DNA of 41,356 bases from a virus. The position numbers and the translations under genes are program-made. The stretch is taken from IMG/VR virus record IMGVR_UViG_3300002460_000071, positions 1 through 41,356 of that record, one strand, 5' to 3'. Below are positions 1 through 6,434 of this stretch, piece by piece. The notes under the pieces are model-generated. The model was given only the letters and a program-made list of their open reading frames with translations, ran no database searches and was not told the origin of the DNA. The first letter of the stretch is position 1, and every line of letters begins with the position of its first letter.

Positions 1-829
1 GTCTGCGATGATGTTGTACCTGCCTTGCATTTCCCCACTTGAGAGTGTTGGACTGATAACCTGATTGTCTGTAGACTCGTGCTGGTTGTTTGTGTGCCCT
101 TGAGAGGTGCATTTGTTTAGGGAGTCTCGGAGTTCCGATGCTTCCTGCATATTCTTGACCAATCGGATTGTTGCTTCCGCAGAGAGGAAATACTTCTGGT
201 CGGGGTGTTCCTCTAAGATGTCCGACAATGAACACTCGCTCCCTGTTCTGGGGGACTCCGTGATTCTTGCTGTTAAGCACTTGCCATTGGAGGTCGTACC
301 CCAGTTCATCAAGCGTGGAGATGATTGTTTTGAAAGTGAATCCGTTGTCGTGAGAAAGCAGTCCTTTAACGTTTTCCAGTAGGAGTCGGGTAGGTTGTTT
401 ATCGTGCAGTATTCGCGCAATTTCAAAGAAGAGCGTCCCGCGAGTGTCATCGAACCCTCCGCGCTTTCCAGCGATTGAAAAACTTTGGCAAGGGAATCCT
501 CCAACGAGCAGGTCAAATTGGTCGATATTATCGGTACTGATTGCTTTAATGTCTCCGTAGTTTCGGTGGTCCGGGAAGTGTCGTTCATAGATTTTGATGG
601 CATATTTATCAATTTCGGAGTAACCAATACAAGTCGCCTCTGATTTGTTAAGCTCATGCAAACTGATCCTTGAAGATGGATCACCCACTCCTGAACCGTA
701 CTCCTCTTCTTGTCCGCTCGATATGGAATCAGGCGATCTTCTCTTATCGACCATCCAGCTATTCTCATACGCTTGTTGTATTCCTAGTTCAAAACCTCCG
801 ATGCCACTGAATAATGATAAGTATTTCAT
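1..829 (-). CDS. Cytosine-5 DNA methyltransferase, N-terminal part (runs off window)
   Basis: Transfers a methyl group from SAM to cytosine C5 in phage DNA, probably for protection from host restriction. It starts at 829 with MKYLSLFSGIGGFELGIQQ (motif I). Motif IV is FDLLVGGFPCQSFS with the catalytic Cys, motif VI is LLLENVKGLLSHD and motif VIII is NHGVPQNRERVFIVG. The frame stays open to base 1. The target-recognition region and motifs IX-X are missing here, but matching motifs IX-X lie at 40847-41356, so both are probably one gene interrupted by the contig ends. The start overlaps the stop of a 23-aa leader ORF (ATGA), implying coupled translation. The family call is secure; specificity cannot be read. 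Confidence 0.93.
   Translation of the reverse strand, partial: MKYLSLFSGIGGFELGIQQAYENSWMVDKRRSPDSISSGQEEEYGSGVGDPSSRISLHELNKSEATCIGYSEIDKYAIKIYERHFPDHRNYGDIKAISTDNIDQFDLLVGGFPCQSFSIAGKRGGFDDTRGTLFFEIARILHDKQPTRLLLENVKGLLSHDNGFTFKTIISTLDELGYDLQWQVLNSKNHGVPQNRERVFIVGHLRGTPRPEVFPLCGSNNPIGQEYAGSIGTPRLPKQMHLSRAHKQPARVYRQSGYQSNTLKWGNARQVQHHRR
185..325. repeat. Left copy of near-identical contig-end repeat
   Basis: These 141 bases match 41216-41356 with two substitutions (197 T versus 41228 G; 236 T versus 41267 G). The repeat lies inside the methyltransferase gene. Both differences fall at third codon positions of the methyltransferase frame and are silent. Left of 185 the two copies diverge completely. 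This fits a circular or circularly permuted genome of about 41,031 bp whose contig ends hold two alleles of one gene. Confidence 0.9.
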
Positions 830-897
830 GTGAGCGACTTCAATATCTCCTCCAAGCCCAAAGACTCTCCTGCGGTGTCGTGGTTTTCTATGGGCAT
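826..897 (-). CDS. 23-aa peptide overlapping the methyltransferase start
   Basis: A short frame starting MPIENHDTAGESLGLEEIL and ending in TGA, which overlaps the ATG of the methyltransferase. Its own ATG overlaps the TAG stop of the gene at 888-1073. Its first 19 residues nearly repeat the N-terminus of the protein at 1070-1450 (MPIETNNTAGESFGMEEIL), so it looks like a duplicated and truncated gene start that now couples translation of neighbours. No function is recognised. It could be a residue of recombination rather than a made peptide. Confidence 0.45.
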   Translation of the reverse strand: MPIENHDTAGESLGLEEILKSLT

Positions 898-899
898 AT
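847..899. repeat. Direct repeat, second copy at about 1400-1452
   Basis: About 53 bases at 847-899 recur with a handful of changes at about 1400-1452, including an identical stretch around ACTCTCCTGCGGTGT. Both copies encode the same N-terminal peptide on the minus strand, and both begin inside the stop codon of an upstream gene ending in Ile-Cys-Pro. The arrangement points to a local duplication of a gene junction. Confidence 0.7.
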
Positions 900-1073
900 A
901 AAATCAAATAAAAATTGAGATTGTTCTTTTGTGAATCCTGCCCGTTCTGCCGCGTAGATAAATTTCTCTTTTTTTGTTCCATTCTCAAATAACTCACGCA
1001 CTTTTTCACTTTCCTTTTCCGCATCTACCATTCTATCGTATGCATCAATTTGTTCTTGAGTAAATAAGCTCAT
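888..1073 (-). CDS. Small hypothetical protein (61 aa)
   Basis: A charged, mostly helical protein beginning MSLFTQEQIDAYDRMVDAEK, with no cysteine pairs or membrane segment. It overlaps the upstream gene by four bases (ATGA) and the downstream 23-aa frame by its stop codon, so it sits in a tightly coupled early operon with the methyltransferase. The TAG stop lies within an ATATGCCCATAG junction that is also found at the end of the gene at 1441-1707. I do not recognise the family. Support is the operon packing and the absence of a competing frame. Confidence 0.6.
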   Translation of the reverse strand: MSLFTQEQIDAYDRMVDAEKESEKVRELFENGTKKEKFIYAAERAGFTKEQSQFLFDFICP

Positions 1074-1450
1074 ACCTTCCCCTCCCCAAGCGACTTAAGG
1101 AAACGCTCACTCAATGTGGTTATTTCTTCGATTGCTTTGTTATACTCTTCGTCTTTCAAAACCTTAATATGATTCTCTATTGTTGAAGCATCTGGCGAAT
1201 ACATACAATCTTTCTTCTCCACCCTCGTTGCTTCCTGGTGAGCGAGTGCGCCTGCGAGGTAGGCTTTGCGGATGAAGTCATACATGGCATCGGTGTCTCT
1301 TTTTGCTCTTAATTCTGTATAAAGTTGATCATTTTCTTCGTGGCACTCACCCCATCCACTGATATAGATTGAAAGTAATTTTTTAAACTCCTCTAAAATC
1401 TCCTCCATCCCAAAAGACTCTCCTGCGGTGTTGTTGGTTTCTATGGGCAT
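1070..1450 (-). CDS. Hypothetical helical early protein (126 aa)
   Basis: An acidic, helix-rich protein starting MPIETNNTAGESFGMEEILE. The middle contains WGECHEENDQLYTELRAKRD and the C-terminus EEITTLSERFLKSL. The start lies ten bases inside the end of the upstream gene and the stop overlaps the downstream start by four bases. Its N-terminus is duplicated in the 23-aa frame just upstream of the methyltransferase. There is no known domain. Position in the early operon suggests takeover or DNA metabolism, but this is only positional. Confidence 0.65.
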   Translation of the reverse strand: MPIETNNTAGESFGMEEILEEFKKLLSIYISGWGECHEENDQLYTELRAKRDTDAMYDFIRKAYLAGALAHQEATRVEKKDCMYSPDASTIENHIKVLKDEEYNKAIEEITTLSERFLKSLGEGKV

Positions 1451-1707
1451 ATCGTTGATGATGATTGTACGCTTGGCGGACAGTCACAAGTAAGCTTTAG
1501 TATATGATTGATTCTTCGGCATCGAGGACATTCCCATTCAGACATTCCCGTTCCTTTTGGTTCTTGTAGATGTTCAAAGCCACTTTCTGGTTGTATATAT
1601 TTATCAATTTTCAGCGTTCCAATCTCTTTTGTTCTTGAAAAGCCACACCTGCAATTAGTAGCATCAAAGCTAAACGCCGGACAATTAAAATCATGTGTTT
1701 CATTCAT
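1441..1707 (-). CDS. Putative zinc-ribbon protein (88 aa)
   Basis: Begins MNETHDFNCPAFSFDATNCR and contains two cysteine clusters: C-x-C in NCRCGFSRTKEIG near residues 18-25, and WECPRCRRINHILKLTCDCP near residues 58-77. The second looks like a four-cysteine zinc ribbon. It overlaps its upstream neighbour by four bases and its downstream neighbour by ten. It probably binds zinc and perhaps nucleic acid or protein; no family is recognised. Confidence 0.6.
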   Translation of the reverse strand: MNETHDFNCPAFSFDATNCRCGFSRTKEIGTLKIDKYIQPESGFEHLQEPKGTGMSEWECPRCRRINHILKLTCDCPPSVQSSSTICP

Positions 1708-1886
1708 ACATTCTCTTTTTTTATGGTTTGAAGTTTACTGTATTCTTTCTTACTCATCTTGCCGTATAAGCATTCAACACTCCACAGAGTCCATGTTTTT
1801 TCAGTTCCATTATCGCCAGCATGACTTATCGAAGTGTGCGTACTATAGCATTTACATTTTTTAGTTGAAGTGAAATTATTATTCAT
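1704..1886 (-). CDS. Small hypothetical protein (60 aa)
   Basis: Starts MNNNFTSTKKCKCYSTHTSI and has three cysteines and two histidines in its first half, with a lysine-rich C-terminus. Its ATG lies four bases downstream of the 3D-domain gene, and its stop overlaps the zinc-ribbon gene start by four bases (ATGA). There is no recognised domain. It is supported by operon packing only. Confidence 0.5.
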   Translation of the reverse strand: MNNNFTSTKKCKCYSTHTSISHAGDNGTEKTWTLWSVECLYGKMSKKEYSKLQTIKKENV

Positions 1887-1889
1887 ATT

Positions 1890-2354
1890 TTATTTGAAGT
1901 AAACAGTTTTATAGGAAAGCCCTTTTGGGTTATTACTAAATATATCTATTGTATTTTGTATTCGTTTGTTTGTTCTATCCTCAACTATATATTTCTTTCC
2001 ATCAATTATTATTTCTGTACCAAATGGGATTGTTCTATCAGATGTGGCAACTGCTCCAATGTAAGGATATTTTCCGCTCGCTGTTTTGTTACCAGTCCAA
2101 CCATATTCAGTTATTCTCATCCATCTCTTATTATCGCAAAAAACGTTTGAGAGATAGCAGGGGTCGGGCGGTTTTATTGCTGTTACTATTTCCACCGCGT
2201 CGCCGAAACCGGCACCTGAACTGTTTTGTCCATTTTCCGTACTGGTGAGATTTTCACCACTTAACGTGATAATGCCTGAATCGGCGATAGCGGCAGATAG
2301 AGCGAGTATAAAGGCAAGAAAGGTTGTGAAAAGAGCGGTGTGAAGGTGGAGCAT
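1890..2354 (-). CDS. Secreted 3D-domain (RlpA-like double-psi beta-barrel) protein
   Basis: Residues 1-24 form a signal peptide (hydrophobic run TTFLAFILALSAAIA). The C-terminal 80 residues match the 3D domain seen in RlpA- and YabE-like proteins that act on peptidoglycan. They include RITEYGWTGNKTASGKYP, GAVATSDRTIPFGTEIIIDG, the conserved EDRT and an IDIF near the end, which supply the Asp residues of the 3D signature. Known members cleave or bind cell-wall glycan. Here it lies in the early leftward operon beside the Erf gene, not with the lysis genes. A role in cell-envelope modification or in lysis are both possible. The domain call is firm; the timing and role are inferred. Confidence 0.82.
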   Translation of the reverse strand: MLHLHTALFTTFLAFILALSAAIADSGIITLSGENLTSTENGQNSSGAGFGDAVEIVTAIKPPDPCYLSNVFCDNKRWMRITEYGWTGNKTASGKYPYIGAVATSDRTIPFGTEIIIDGKKYIVEDRTNKRIQNTIDIFSNNPKGLSYKTVYFK

Positions 2355-2361
2355 AACTTAT

Positions 2362-3033
2362 CTAAAAAGGTATTTCATCCGAATCGTTCACTACTACTAC
2401 TCCTGTTTTCTGTTGTATCGGGGGTTGGCGCAGCCAGCATTTCTTGTCGCAGAAAACTTTGCCGGATTTAGGACTCGTTACATAAGTGCCATCCTCGCAC
2501 TTGGAGCACTTATTACCTTCTTTTTTAGATTTCCCCTCAAAATAGATGCCAGCTCCGTGTATACGTTGCCCCTGTGATGGCACAGGATGAGATATGGGGG
2601 GTTTTTCGTCAAAAATAGAGGTAGTGTCTTTATTTGTACTCCAAACGTGTCCTGAAGCCAAATTACCGTCATCGTCTACCTCCGCTTCTAAGGCGAGGAG
2701 CGATTGGATAGAATAGCGACGGAGATAGGTTATGGCTGATCCGAGTTTTTGAGCGTCAGCCACTTCCGGTATGACAATGTTTGATTCTATGTAAGTAGGG
2801 TCATCTCCTTCTTTTGTTTCAGCATCTCTTATTATTGTCTTGATGATATTTCTTCCATCAAGGATAGAAATTGGTTGGGAGAGAATGAGGCCAAGTTCGG
2901 AGAGAAGTGGTTTTATTTCGGCCAGTAAGCCGTTTATATTGAAATAAGTGCTGTTAAAGTAAGGATTTTTCTCTTCTTTTTTTATTGGTTTTACGCGCTT
3001 TTGGAGTTCGAGGAGCTTTTCCTTGAATGACAT
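2362..3033 (-). CDS. erf: Erf-family single-strand annealing recombinase
   Basis: Residues 1-125 carry the ERF core: KNPYFNSTYFNINGLLAEIK, then LSELGLILSQPI, and AQKLGSAITYLRRYSIQSLL followed by EAEVDDDGN. These proteins anneal complementary single strands and drive phage recombination and circularisation of terminally redundant genomes. After a proline-rich linker there is a Cys4 zinc ribbon (CSKCEDGTYVTSPKSGKVFC) and an acidic DSDEIPF tail, typical of an SSB-like interaction end. It is encoded in the early leftward operon, eight bases upstream of the 3D gene. No SSB or polymerase gene is seen nearby, so host partners are likely. Confidence 0.9.
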   Translation of the reverse strand: MSFKEKLLELQKRVKPIKKEEKNPYFNSTYFNINGLLAEIKPLLSELGLILSQPISILDGRNIIKTIIRDAETKEGDDPTYIESNIVIPEVADAQKLGSAITYLRRYSIQSLLALEAEVDDDGNLASGHVWSTNKDTTSIFDEKPPISHPVPSQGQRIHGAGIYFEGKSKKEGNKCSKCEDGTYVTSPKSGKVFCDKKCWLRQPPIQQKTGVVVVNDSDEIPF

Positions 3034-3036
3034 ATA

Positions 3037-3297
3037 TTATTTTATTAAATGATTAAGCTGTGCTATGGCGAGGTCATTGTCCATATTGAGAAGAGAAAGC
3101 CCCGTCCATTCATCCAGATCGTTTTCAATATAGGACTTCATTGTATCGGTCAATTCATTTTTCAATTTCTCAAGGACAAATCCTGAAACCATAGCTGAAG
3201 CTTTGTTAAACTTCCATGCCTGCGCCTTCGCAACTTCTGTAATATCATGCTCTTTGTTTTTACGCTGACACTCAAGACAAATATGAGGACATTCCAT
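3037..3297 (-). CDS. Hypothetical early protein with N-terminal Cys motif (86 aa)
   Basis: Begins MECPHICLECQRKNKEHDIT, where three cysteines and a histidine could form a small zinc site, and continues as helices (FVLEKLKNELTDTMKSYIEN). It ends three bases before the erf start, suggesting joint translation with the recombinase. I do not recognise the family. Small early proteins before erf in other phages are often recombination or anti-host factors, but nothing here identifies this one. Confidence 0.6.
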   Translation of the reverse strand: MECPHICLECQRKNKEHDITEVAKAQAWKFNKASAMVSGFVLEKLKNELTDTMKSYIENDLDEWTGLSLLNMDNDLAIAQLNHLIK

Positions 3298-3364
3298 AAA
3301 ATTGTTTTATGTGTCGTGGGCTTTTGTGGCGCGCCGCGTGGCCATCGCATGCGCGTTGAGCGTT

Positions 3365-3514
3365 TTATTTAACTGCCTCGCCCGAATGTTCGGCAGACCC
3401 GCAGATTTCTTGGCAAAATGGGCAACCTTCTTCTTCGGCCCATCGTTGTGTGTCTTCAATCAAATGAGACTCGTGATCGCGATGCCATTCATCCATGTAT
3501 GAAGGTTCACTCAT
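3365..3514 (-). CDS. First gene of leftward operon, 49-aa acidic protein
   Basis: Starts at 3514 with MSEPSYMDEWHRDHESHLIE and ends in EHSGEAVK. It is acidic and carries GCPFCQEICG, a possible metal site. It is the first frame downstream of the strong leftward promoter, with a short leader. The frame is continuous and suits the codon use of its neighbours. No family recognised. The 67 bases between it and the next gene hold a GC-rich patch (GGCGCGCC) and no further gene. Confidence 0.55.
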   Translation of the reverse strand: MSEPSYMDEWHRDHESHLIEDTQRWAEEEGCPFCQEICGSAEHSGEAVK

Positions 3515-3544
3515 AGATTATGTTATTTATTTTCTTATACATTT

Positions 3545-3573
3545 ATATTACTATAACCCCATTACCTTGTCAA
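3545..3573 (-). promoter_or_regulatory. Strong sigma70-type early leftward promoter
   Basis: On the minus strand there is a perfect -35 TTGACA (3568-3573), a 17-base spacer and a -10 TAATAT (3545-3550). It lies about 30 bases upstream of the first leftward ATG at 3514 and would drive the early operon. It overlaps an oppositely directed promoter. Confidence 0.75.
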
Positions 3574-3593
3574 GTAGTGTGGTTATGGTAATA
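3546..3593. promoter_or_regulatory. Inverted repeat spanning the divergent promoters (operator-like)
   Basis: TATTACTATAACC (3546-3558) and GGTTATGGTAATA (3581-3593) are inverted copies with one mismatch in 13. They are centred on CTTGTCAAG, where both -35 boxes lie. The dyad makes the two promoters mirror images and is a plausible binding site for a dimeric regulator. No regulator gene is recognised in the window. Confidence 0.6.
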
Positions 3594-3594
3594 T
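3567..3594 (+). promoter_or_regulatory. Rightward promoter overlapping the leftward one
   Basis: On the plus strand there is -35 TTGTCA (3567-3572), a 16-base spacer and -10 TAATAT (3589-3594), placing the start near 3601 upstream of the membrane-protein gene and TerS. The two -35 boxes share five base pairs, so polymerase binding at one should exclude the other. Confidence 0.6.
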
Positions 3595-3639
3595 CATAAG
3601 GTATTTCAAACTTATTAACATGTTGTATACTTAAAATGT

Positions 3640-3897
3640 ATGTTGGATATGGCACTGTGGATTATGACGCTAAGTATGACATTAAGTTTTTTCGCCATTG
3701 TATTACTTGCGTATTGGATATGGCGTTTATATGCGTTTATAAGCGATTGTATAGCGGATAAGGCAGGTGCCCTCAATTATGAAAAGAAAACGCCTAGGAA
3801 CGCATTACATGGCTCACCACGCGAGGCTAGGATACAAGATAACGCGACATCGCACGATGAGATAAGAGTGTTTGAGAGAAAAAATTATAAAGAGTAA
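3640..3897 (+). CDS. Small membrane protein (85 aa)
   Basis: Residues 5-35 form a hydrophobic helix (LWIMTLSMTLSFFAIVLLAY) followed by aromatic and basic residues, then a polar cytoplasmic-type tail. It is the first rightward gene after the divergent promoter and ends three bases before TerS. The start at 3640 has no clear ribosome site. A second overlapping frame starts at 3636 (41 aa) and cannot be excluded. Function unknown. Confidence 0.45.
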   Translation: MLDMALWIMTLSMTLSFFAIVLLAYWIWRLYAFISDCIADKAGALNYEKKTPRNALHGSPREARIQDNATSHDEIRVFERKNYKE

Positions 3898-3900
3898 TGT

Positions 3901-4356
3901 ATGGGATTTGGATCAGAAATAAAATTGAGGAGGAAGGCGAAGATATTTGTAAATACGGTTGTTAAGGAAGGCGGTACGCTTACAGAAGCAGGGAGGAGAA
4001 TATGGCCAAAGCAAAGACCTGAAATAGCTGTAGTGTCAATGAAACAAGACCTCCAAAAAACAAATGTGCAAATTGCGATAAGGGAACAATTAGAGAAAGT
4101 AGGGCTTACTGATGAGGTGTTAGACGTGGAATTGTGTAAGATTGTAAGACAGAATAAAGTGCTCCCAACTAAGCTCAATGCAATCGTAGAAGCTAACAAA
4201 ATGAAGAACAGGTATCCTAAGGATACAAGTGTGCAGAATCTTCATCTCCATGGCATAAATGCTGATAATATCGATGAAAAGATAGAAGAGGTGTTGAATG
4301 AGATCAAGATGCTAGGTCAAAGTGATACCGTGGTAATAGAGGGGGTATCTCAATAA
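3901..4356 (+). CDS. terS: Terminase small subunit (TerS-like)
   Basis: A 151-aa protein with an N-terminal helical DNA-binding region (VVKEGGTLTEAGRRIWPKQR, a helix-turn-helix-like stretch), a central helical part (IREQLEKVGLTDEVLDVEL) and an acidic C-terminus. Small terminase subunits recognise the packaging site and regulate the large subunit; size, domain order and position upstream of TerL fit. The call rests on context and pattern because TerS sequences diverge widely. Unusually, about 520 bases separate it from TerL. Confidence 0.65.
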   Translation: MGFGSEIKLRRKAKIFVNTVVKEGGTLTEAGRRIWPKQRPEIAVVSMKQDLQKTNVQIAIREQLEKVGLTDEVLDVELCKIVRQNKVLPTKLNAIVEANKMKNRYPKDTSVQNLHLHGINADNIDEKIEEVLNEIKMLGQSDTVVIEGVSQ

Positions 4357-4492
4357 TACGTATGGTTATAAGATAAATAGGGTATAGTTATAGAGTATAA
4401 TTAAGATTATACGCAATTACATTTTAGAACAGACTACCCCACCCATGACCCCCAAGGGGGTATCAAAAAAATTCATCAAGTCCCCCCATATT

Positions 4493-4534
4493 TTTTCCAC
4501 AGTTTTTCAAATGACCATCTAAAAGTTATCCACA
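4493..4534 (+). promoter_or_regulatory. Pair of DnaA-box-like sites
   Basis: TTATCCACA at 4526-4534 is a perfect match to the bacterial DnaA box. TTTTCCACA at 4493-4501 has one change. They have the same orientation and are offset by 33 bases, close to three helical turns, and are followed within 40 bases by an AT-rich run that could unwind. Host DnaA-dependent initiation is the natural inference for a phage without its own replicase. Confidence 0.5.
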
Positions 4535-4658
4535 GGTATCAACATGAGTGTTTAGATATAATGGTTTGTATTTTTTTTTAAAAAAAGATATGCTGAATGA
4601 AGTTCTACAAAAAATCATTGAAAACCAAGCTTTTGGGGTACGCTTGTAAAACCACTCC

Positions 4659-4778
4659 ATGAAACGTAAAAGCATATCAGGTACACGTGCGAAAGCTGGA
4701 AAAAAGAGTTTTGCGAGACGCCCCTCTCCCAGCCATCTGACGTGTATCGGATATGCTATACTACTTGATAGTACATGA
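4659..4778 (+). CDS. Possible 39-aa basic peptide within the gap
   Basis: A frame starting MKRKSISGTRAKAGKKSFAR and ending AILLDST crosses the hairpin at 4671-4757. It is very basic in its first half. There is no ribosome binding site, and the hairpin explains the sequence as well as coding does, so I consider it doubtful. Confidence 0.2.
   Translation: MKRKSISGTRAKAGKKSFARRPSPSHLTCIGYAILLDST
4671..4757. other. Long imperfect hairpin upstream of TerL
   Basis: AGCATATCAGGTACACGT (4671-4688) pairs with ACGTGTATCGGATATGCT (4740-4757) at 16 of 18 positions. A nested GCTGG (4695-4699) pairs with CCAGC (4729-4733). No T-run follows, so it is not a simple terminator. It could be a structured RNA, a DNA packaging signal or a protein-binding dyad. 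Confidence 0.55.
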
Positions 4779-4880
4779 GGATGTTTAAACTGTCAAGTAA
4801 ATCTCAATGATTCGAAGGGCCCAAAAAGAAAATCATCGCCCCGTAAGGGGTATCAGAGGTAAAGGGCGTCTCTATGCCTT

Positions 4881-6434
4881 ATGGAGAATACAAAGGAGGA
4901 GCTTTACATAAAACTAAATAATCTTCTCTCGTTTAAGAGAAGGATTGAAGGAGAGAAATCAGTCTCTTCTTTTTTTTCTGCGTATCTCAAAACATTGCGT
5001 ACCACAAAGACTCCGCCGTTTCATTATGAGATGATGAATCTTTTGTATGATGCAGTTCCGCTTAAAGATAAAACTCAAAACATTGAACGGCTTCTTTTTA
5101 TCGCGCCGCGCGGTTTTGCTAAGTCTACGATATGTTCAATCGTTTATCCTCTCTATCTTGCGCTCTATGGCATTAAGAAAGATATTTTTCTTGTTTCCGC
5201 GACTATATCATTGGCAAAAGAACTTCTTCGTAAAGTGCGAAATGAACTTGAAAATAATACAACGATAGTGCAGGACTTCGGAGAAATGAAATCGGATAAA
5301 TGGACGGAAGATATTCTTGCTTTGAAAAACGGATGTGTGATTCGCGCGAAGGGCAGAGGATTTCAGATTCGTGGTTTTCGTCCAGACATTATCATCTGTG
5401 ACGACTTGGAAGATGAAGAAGTCATCTATAGCAAAGAACAAAGAGATAAATTGGAGCATTGGTTTTTCAGAACGCTACTCCCCGCTCTCAAACCTGGACA
5501 GAATGTCGTATATGTCGGCACAAAGCTCCATCAATTTTCTCTCATAGCAAAATTGCAAAACAAAGAAGAATTTATCGTTCGACAATACAAGGCGATCGTA
5601 TCAATCGATAATGAAGAGAAAAGTATCTGGGAAGAATTGTGGAGTTTGGAACGCCTTACGAAATTACGGAGAGAACTTGGAGCGTATGCATTTGAGGCGG
5701 AATATCAAAATAATCCGATATCTCTTGAAGAGCAGCCGGTAAAGCCGGATATGCTGGACAATGTCATTGTGCGCGGAGAAAAAGTGTATTCGGCGCTTGC
5801 GATCGATCCGGCAATATCAGAGAAGGAATCTTCCGATTATCGCGGGTTCTCTCTCTTTGAAAGAACCGATGAAGGATTCAGAGAAGTTTATTCTGAAAAA
5901 GGAAGATGGGGGATTGATGAACAGATCGAGCGTGTCATCAATCTTTACGAGCATTACAGGCCGGATAGAATTATCATAGAAGAAGTCGCTTTTCAAAAAG
6001 TTTTCAAACACATACTTTTGGAAAAAAGCAGGAAGCGCAAACTTTTTCTTCCCGTCACAGCAGCTGAACTCGGCGTGGGGTACAACAAAAGGCCAAAGGA
6101 TAAATATACGCGCCTCCTTTCCGTCATTCATCTTTTTGAACAGCGTCTCGTGCAGATAAAGAATCCCGATCTTCGAGAAGAACTTCTTACATTTCCCCAT
6201 GGAGAACATGACGACCTTGTTGACGCGACTGTCTTCGCTCTCTATTGGCTCATGCAAAACAGGGATGGCAATGTCATGAAGAAACGACAAGACGAATCAG
6301 TCCCCCTTGAAGGAGTCAAGGATTCATTCTATGTTGAAGAGGTGAGGCCTGGCGTGTTTATGGCCAAAATCGGTGAACCGGCAAAAGCCCCCCTACTTTC
6401 AGAAACGCATATTTTCAATTATGATAAAGAATGA
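4881..6434 (+). CDS. terL: Terminase large subunit (ATPase-nuclease)
   Basis: This 517-aa motor pumps DNA into the prohead and cuts the concatemer. The ATPase domain has an atypical Walker A, IAPRGFAKST (about 74-83), and a Walker B, IIICDDLEDEE (about 170-180). The RNase H-like nuclease domain shows its three acidic clusters: ALAIDPAISEKESSDYRGF (about 303-320), RIIIEEVAFQK (about 365) and GEHDDLVDATVFAL near residue 440. Full length for the family. The start at 4881 lacks a good ribosome site but no better start exists. The stop overlaps the start of the next gene by 14 bases. Confidence 0.96.
   Translation: MENTKEELYIKLNNLLSFKRRIEGEKSVSSFFSAYLKTLRTTKTPPFHYEMMNLLYDAVPLKDKTQNIERLLFIAPRGFAKSTICSIVYPLYLALYGIKKDIFLVSATISLAKELLRKVRNELENNTTIVQDFGEMKSDKWTEDILALKNGCVIRAKGRGFQIRGFRPDIIICDDLEDEEVIYSKEQRDKLEHWFFRTLLPALKPGQNVVYVGTKLHQFSLIAKLQNKEEFIVRQYKAIVSIDNEEKSIWEELWSLERLTKLRRELGAYAFEAEYQNNPISLEEQPVKPDMLDNVIVRGEKVYSALAIDPAISEKESSDYRGFSLFERTDEGFREVYSEKGRWGIDEQIERVINLYEHYRPDRIIIEEVAFQKVFKHILLEKSRKRKLFLPVTAAELGVGYNKRPKDKYTRLLSVIHLFEQRLVQIKNPDLREELLTFPHGEHDDLVDATVFALYWLMQNRDGNVMKKRQDESVPLEGVKDSFYVEEVRPGVFMAKIGEPAKAPLLSETHIFNYDKE

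Larger units (their letters stand above)
4357..4880. other. Non-coding region between terminase genes
   Basis: No convincing gene fills these 524 bases. They hold two DnaA-box-like sites, an AT-rich patch (eight T then seven A with one interruption near 4570-4587), a long imperfect hairpin at 4671-4757 and two copies of CCCC-x2-AAGGGG(G)TATCA-like palindromes near 4449 and 4840. A GGGCCC palindrome lies near 4819. The combination would suit a replication origin, a packaging site, or both. Confidence 0.55.

Noticed and set aside
3302-3502. 66-aa hydrophobic plus-strand frame
   Set aside because: Antisense to the 49-aa first gene of the leftward operon and without a start signal; the minus-strand gene follows a strong promoter.
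5817-6290. 157-aa minus-strand frame inside TerL
   Set aside because: Shadow of the terminase gene, whose motifs cover the region; similar shadows occur in the portal gene and were left out.
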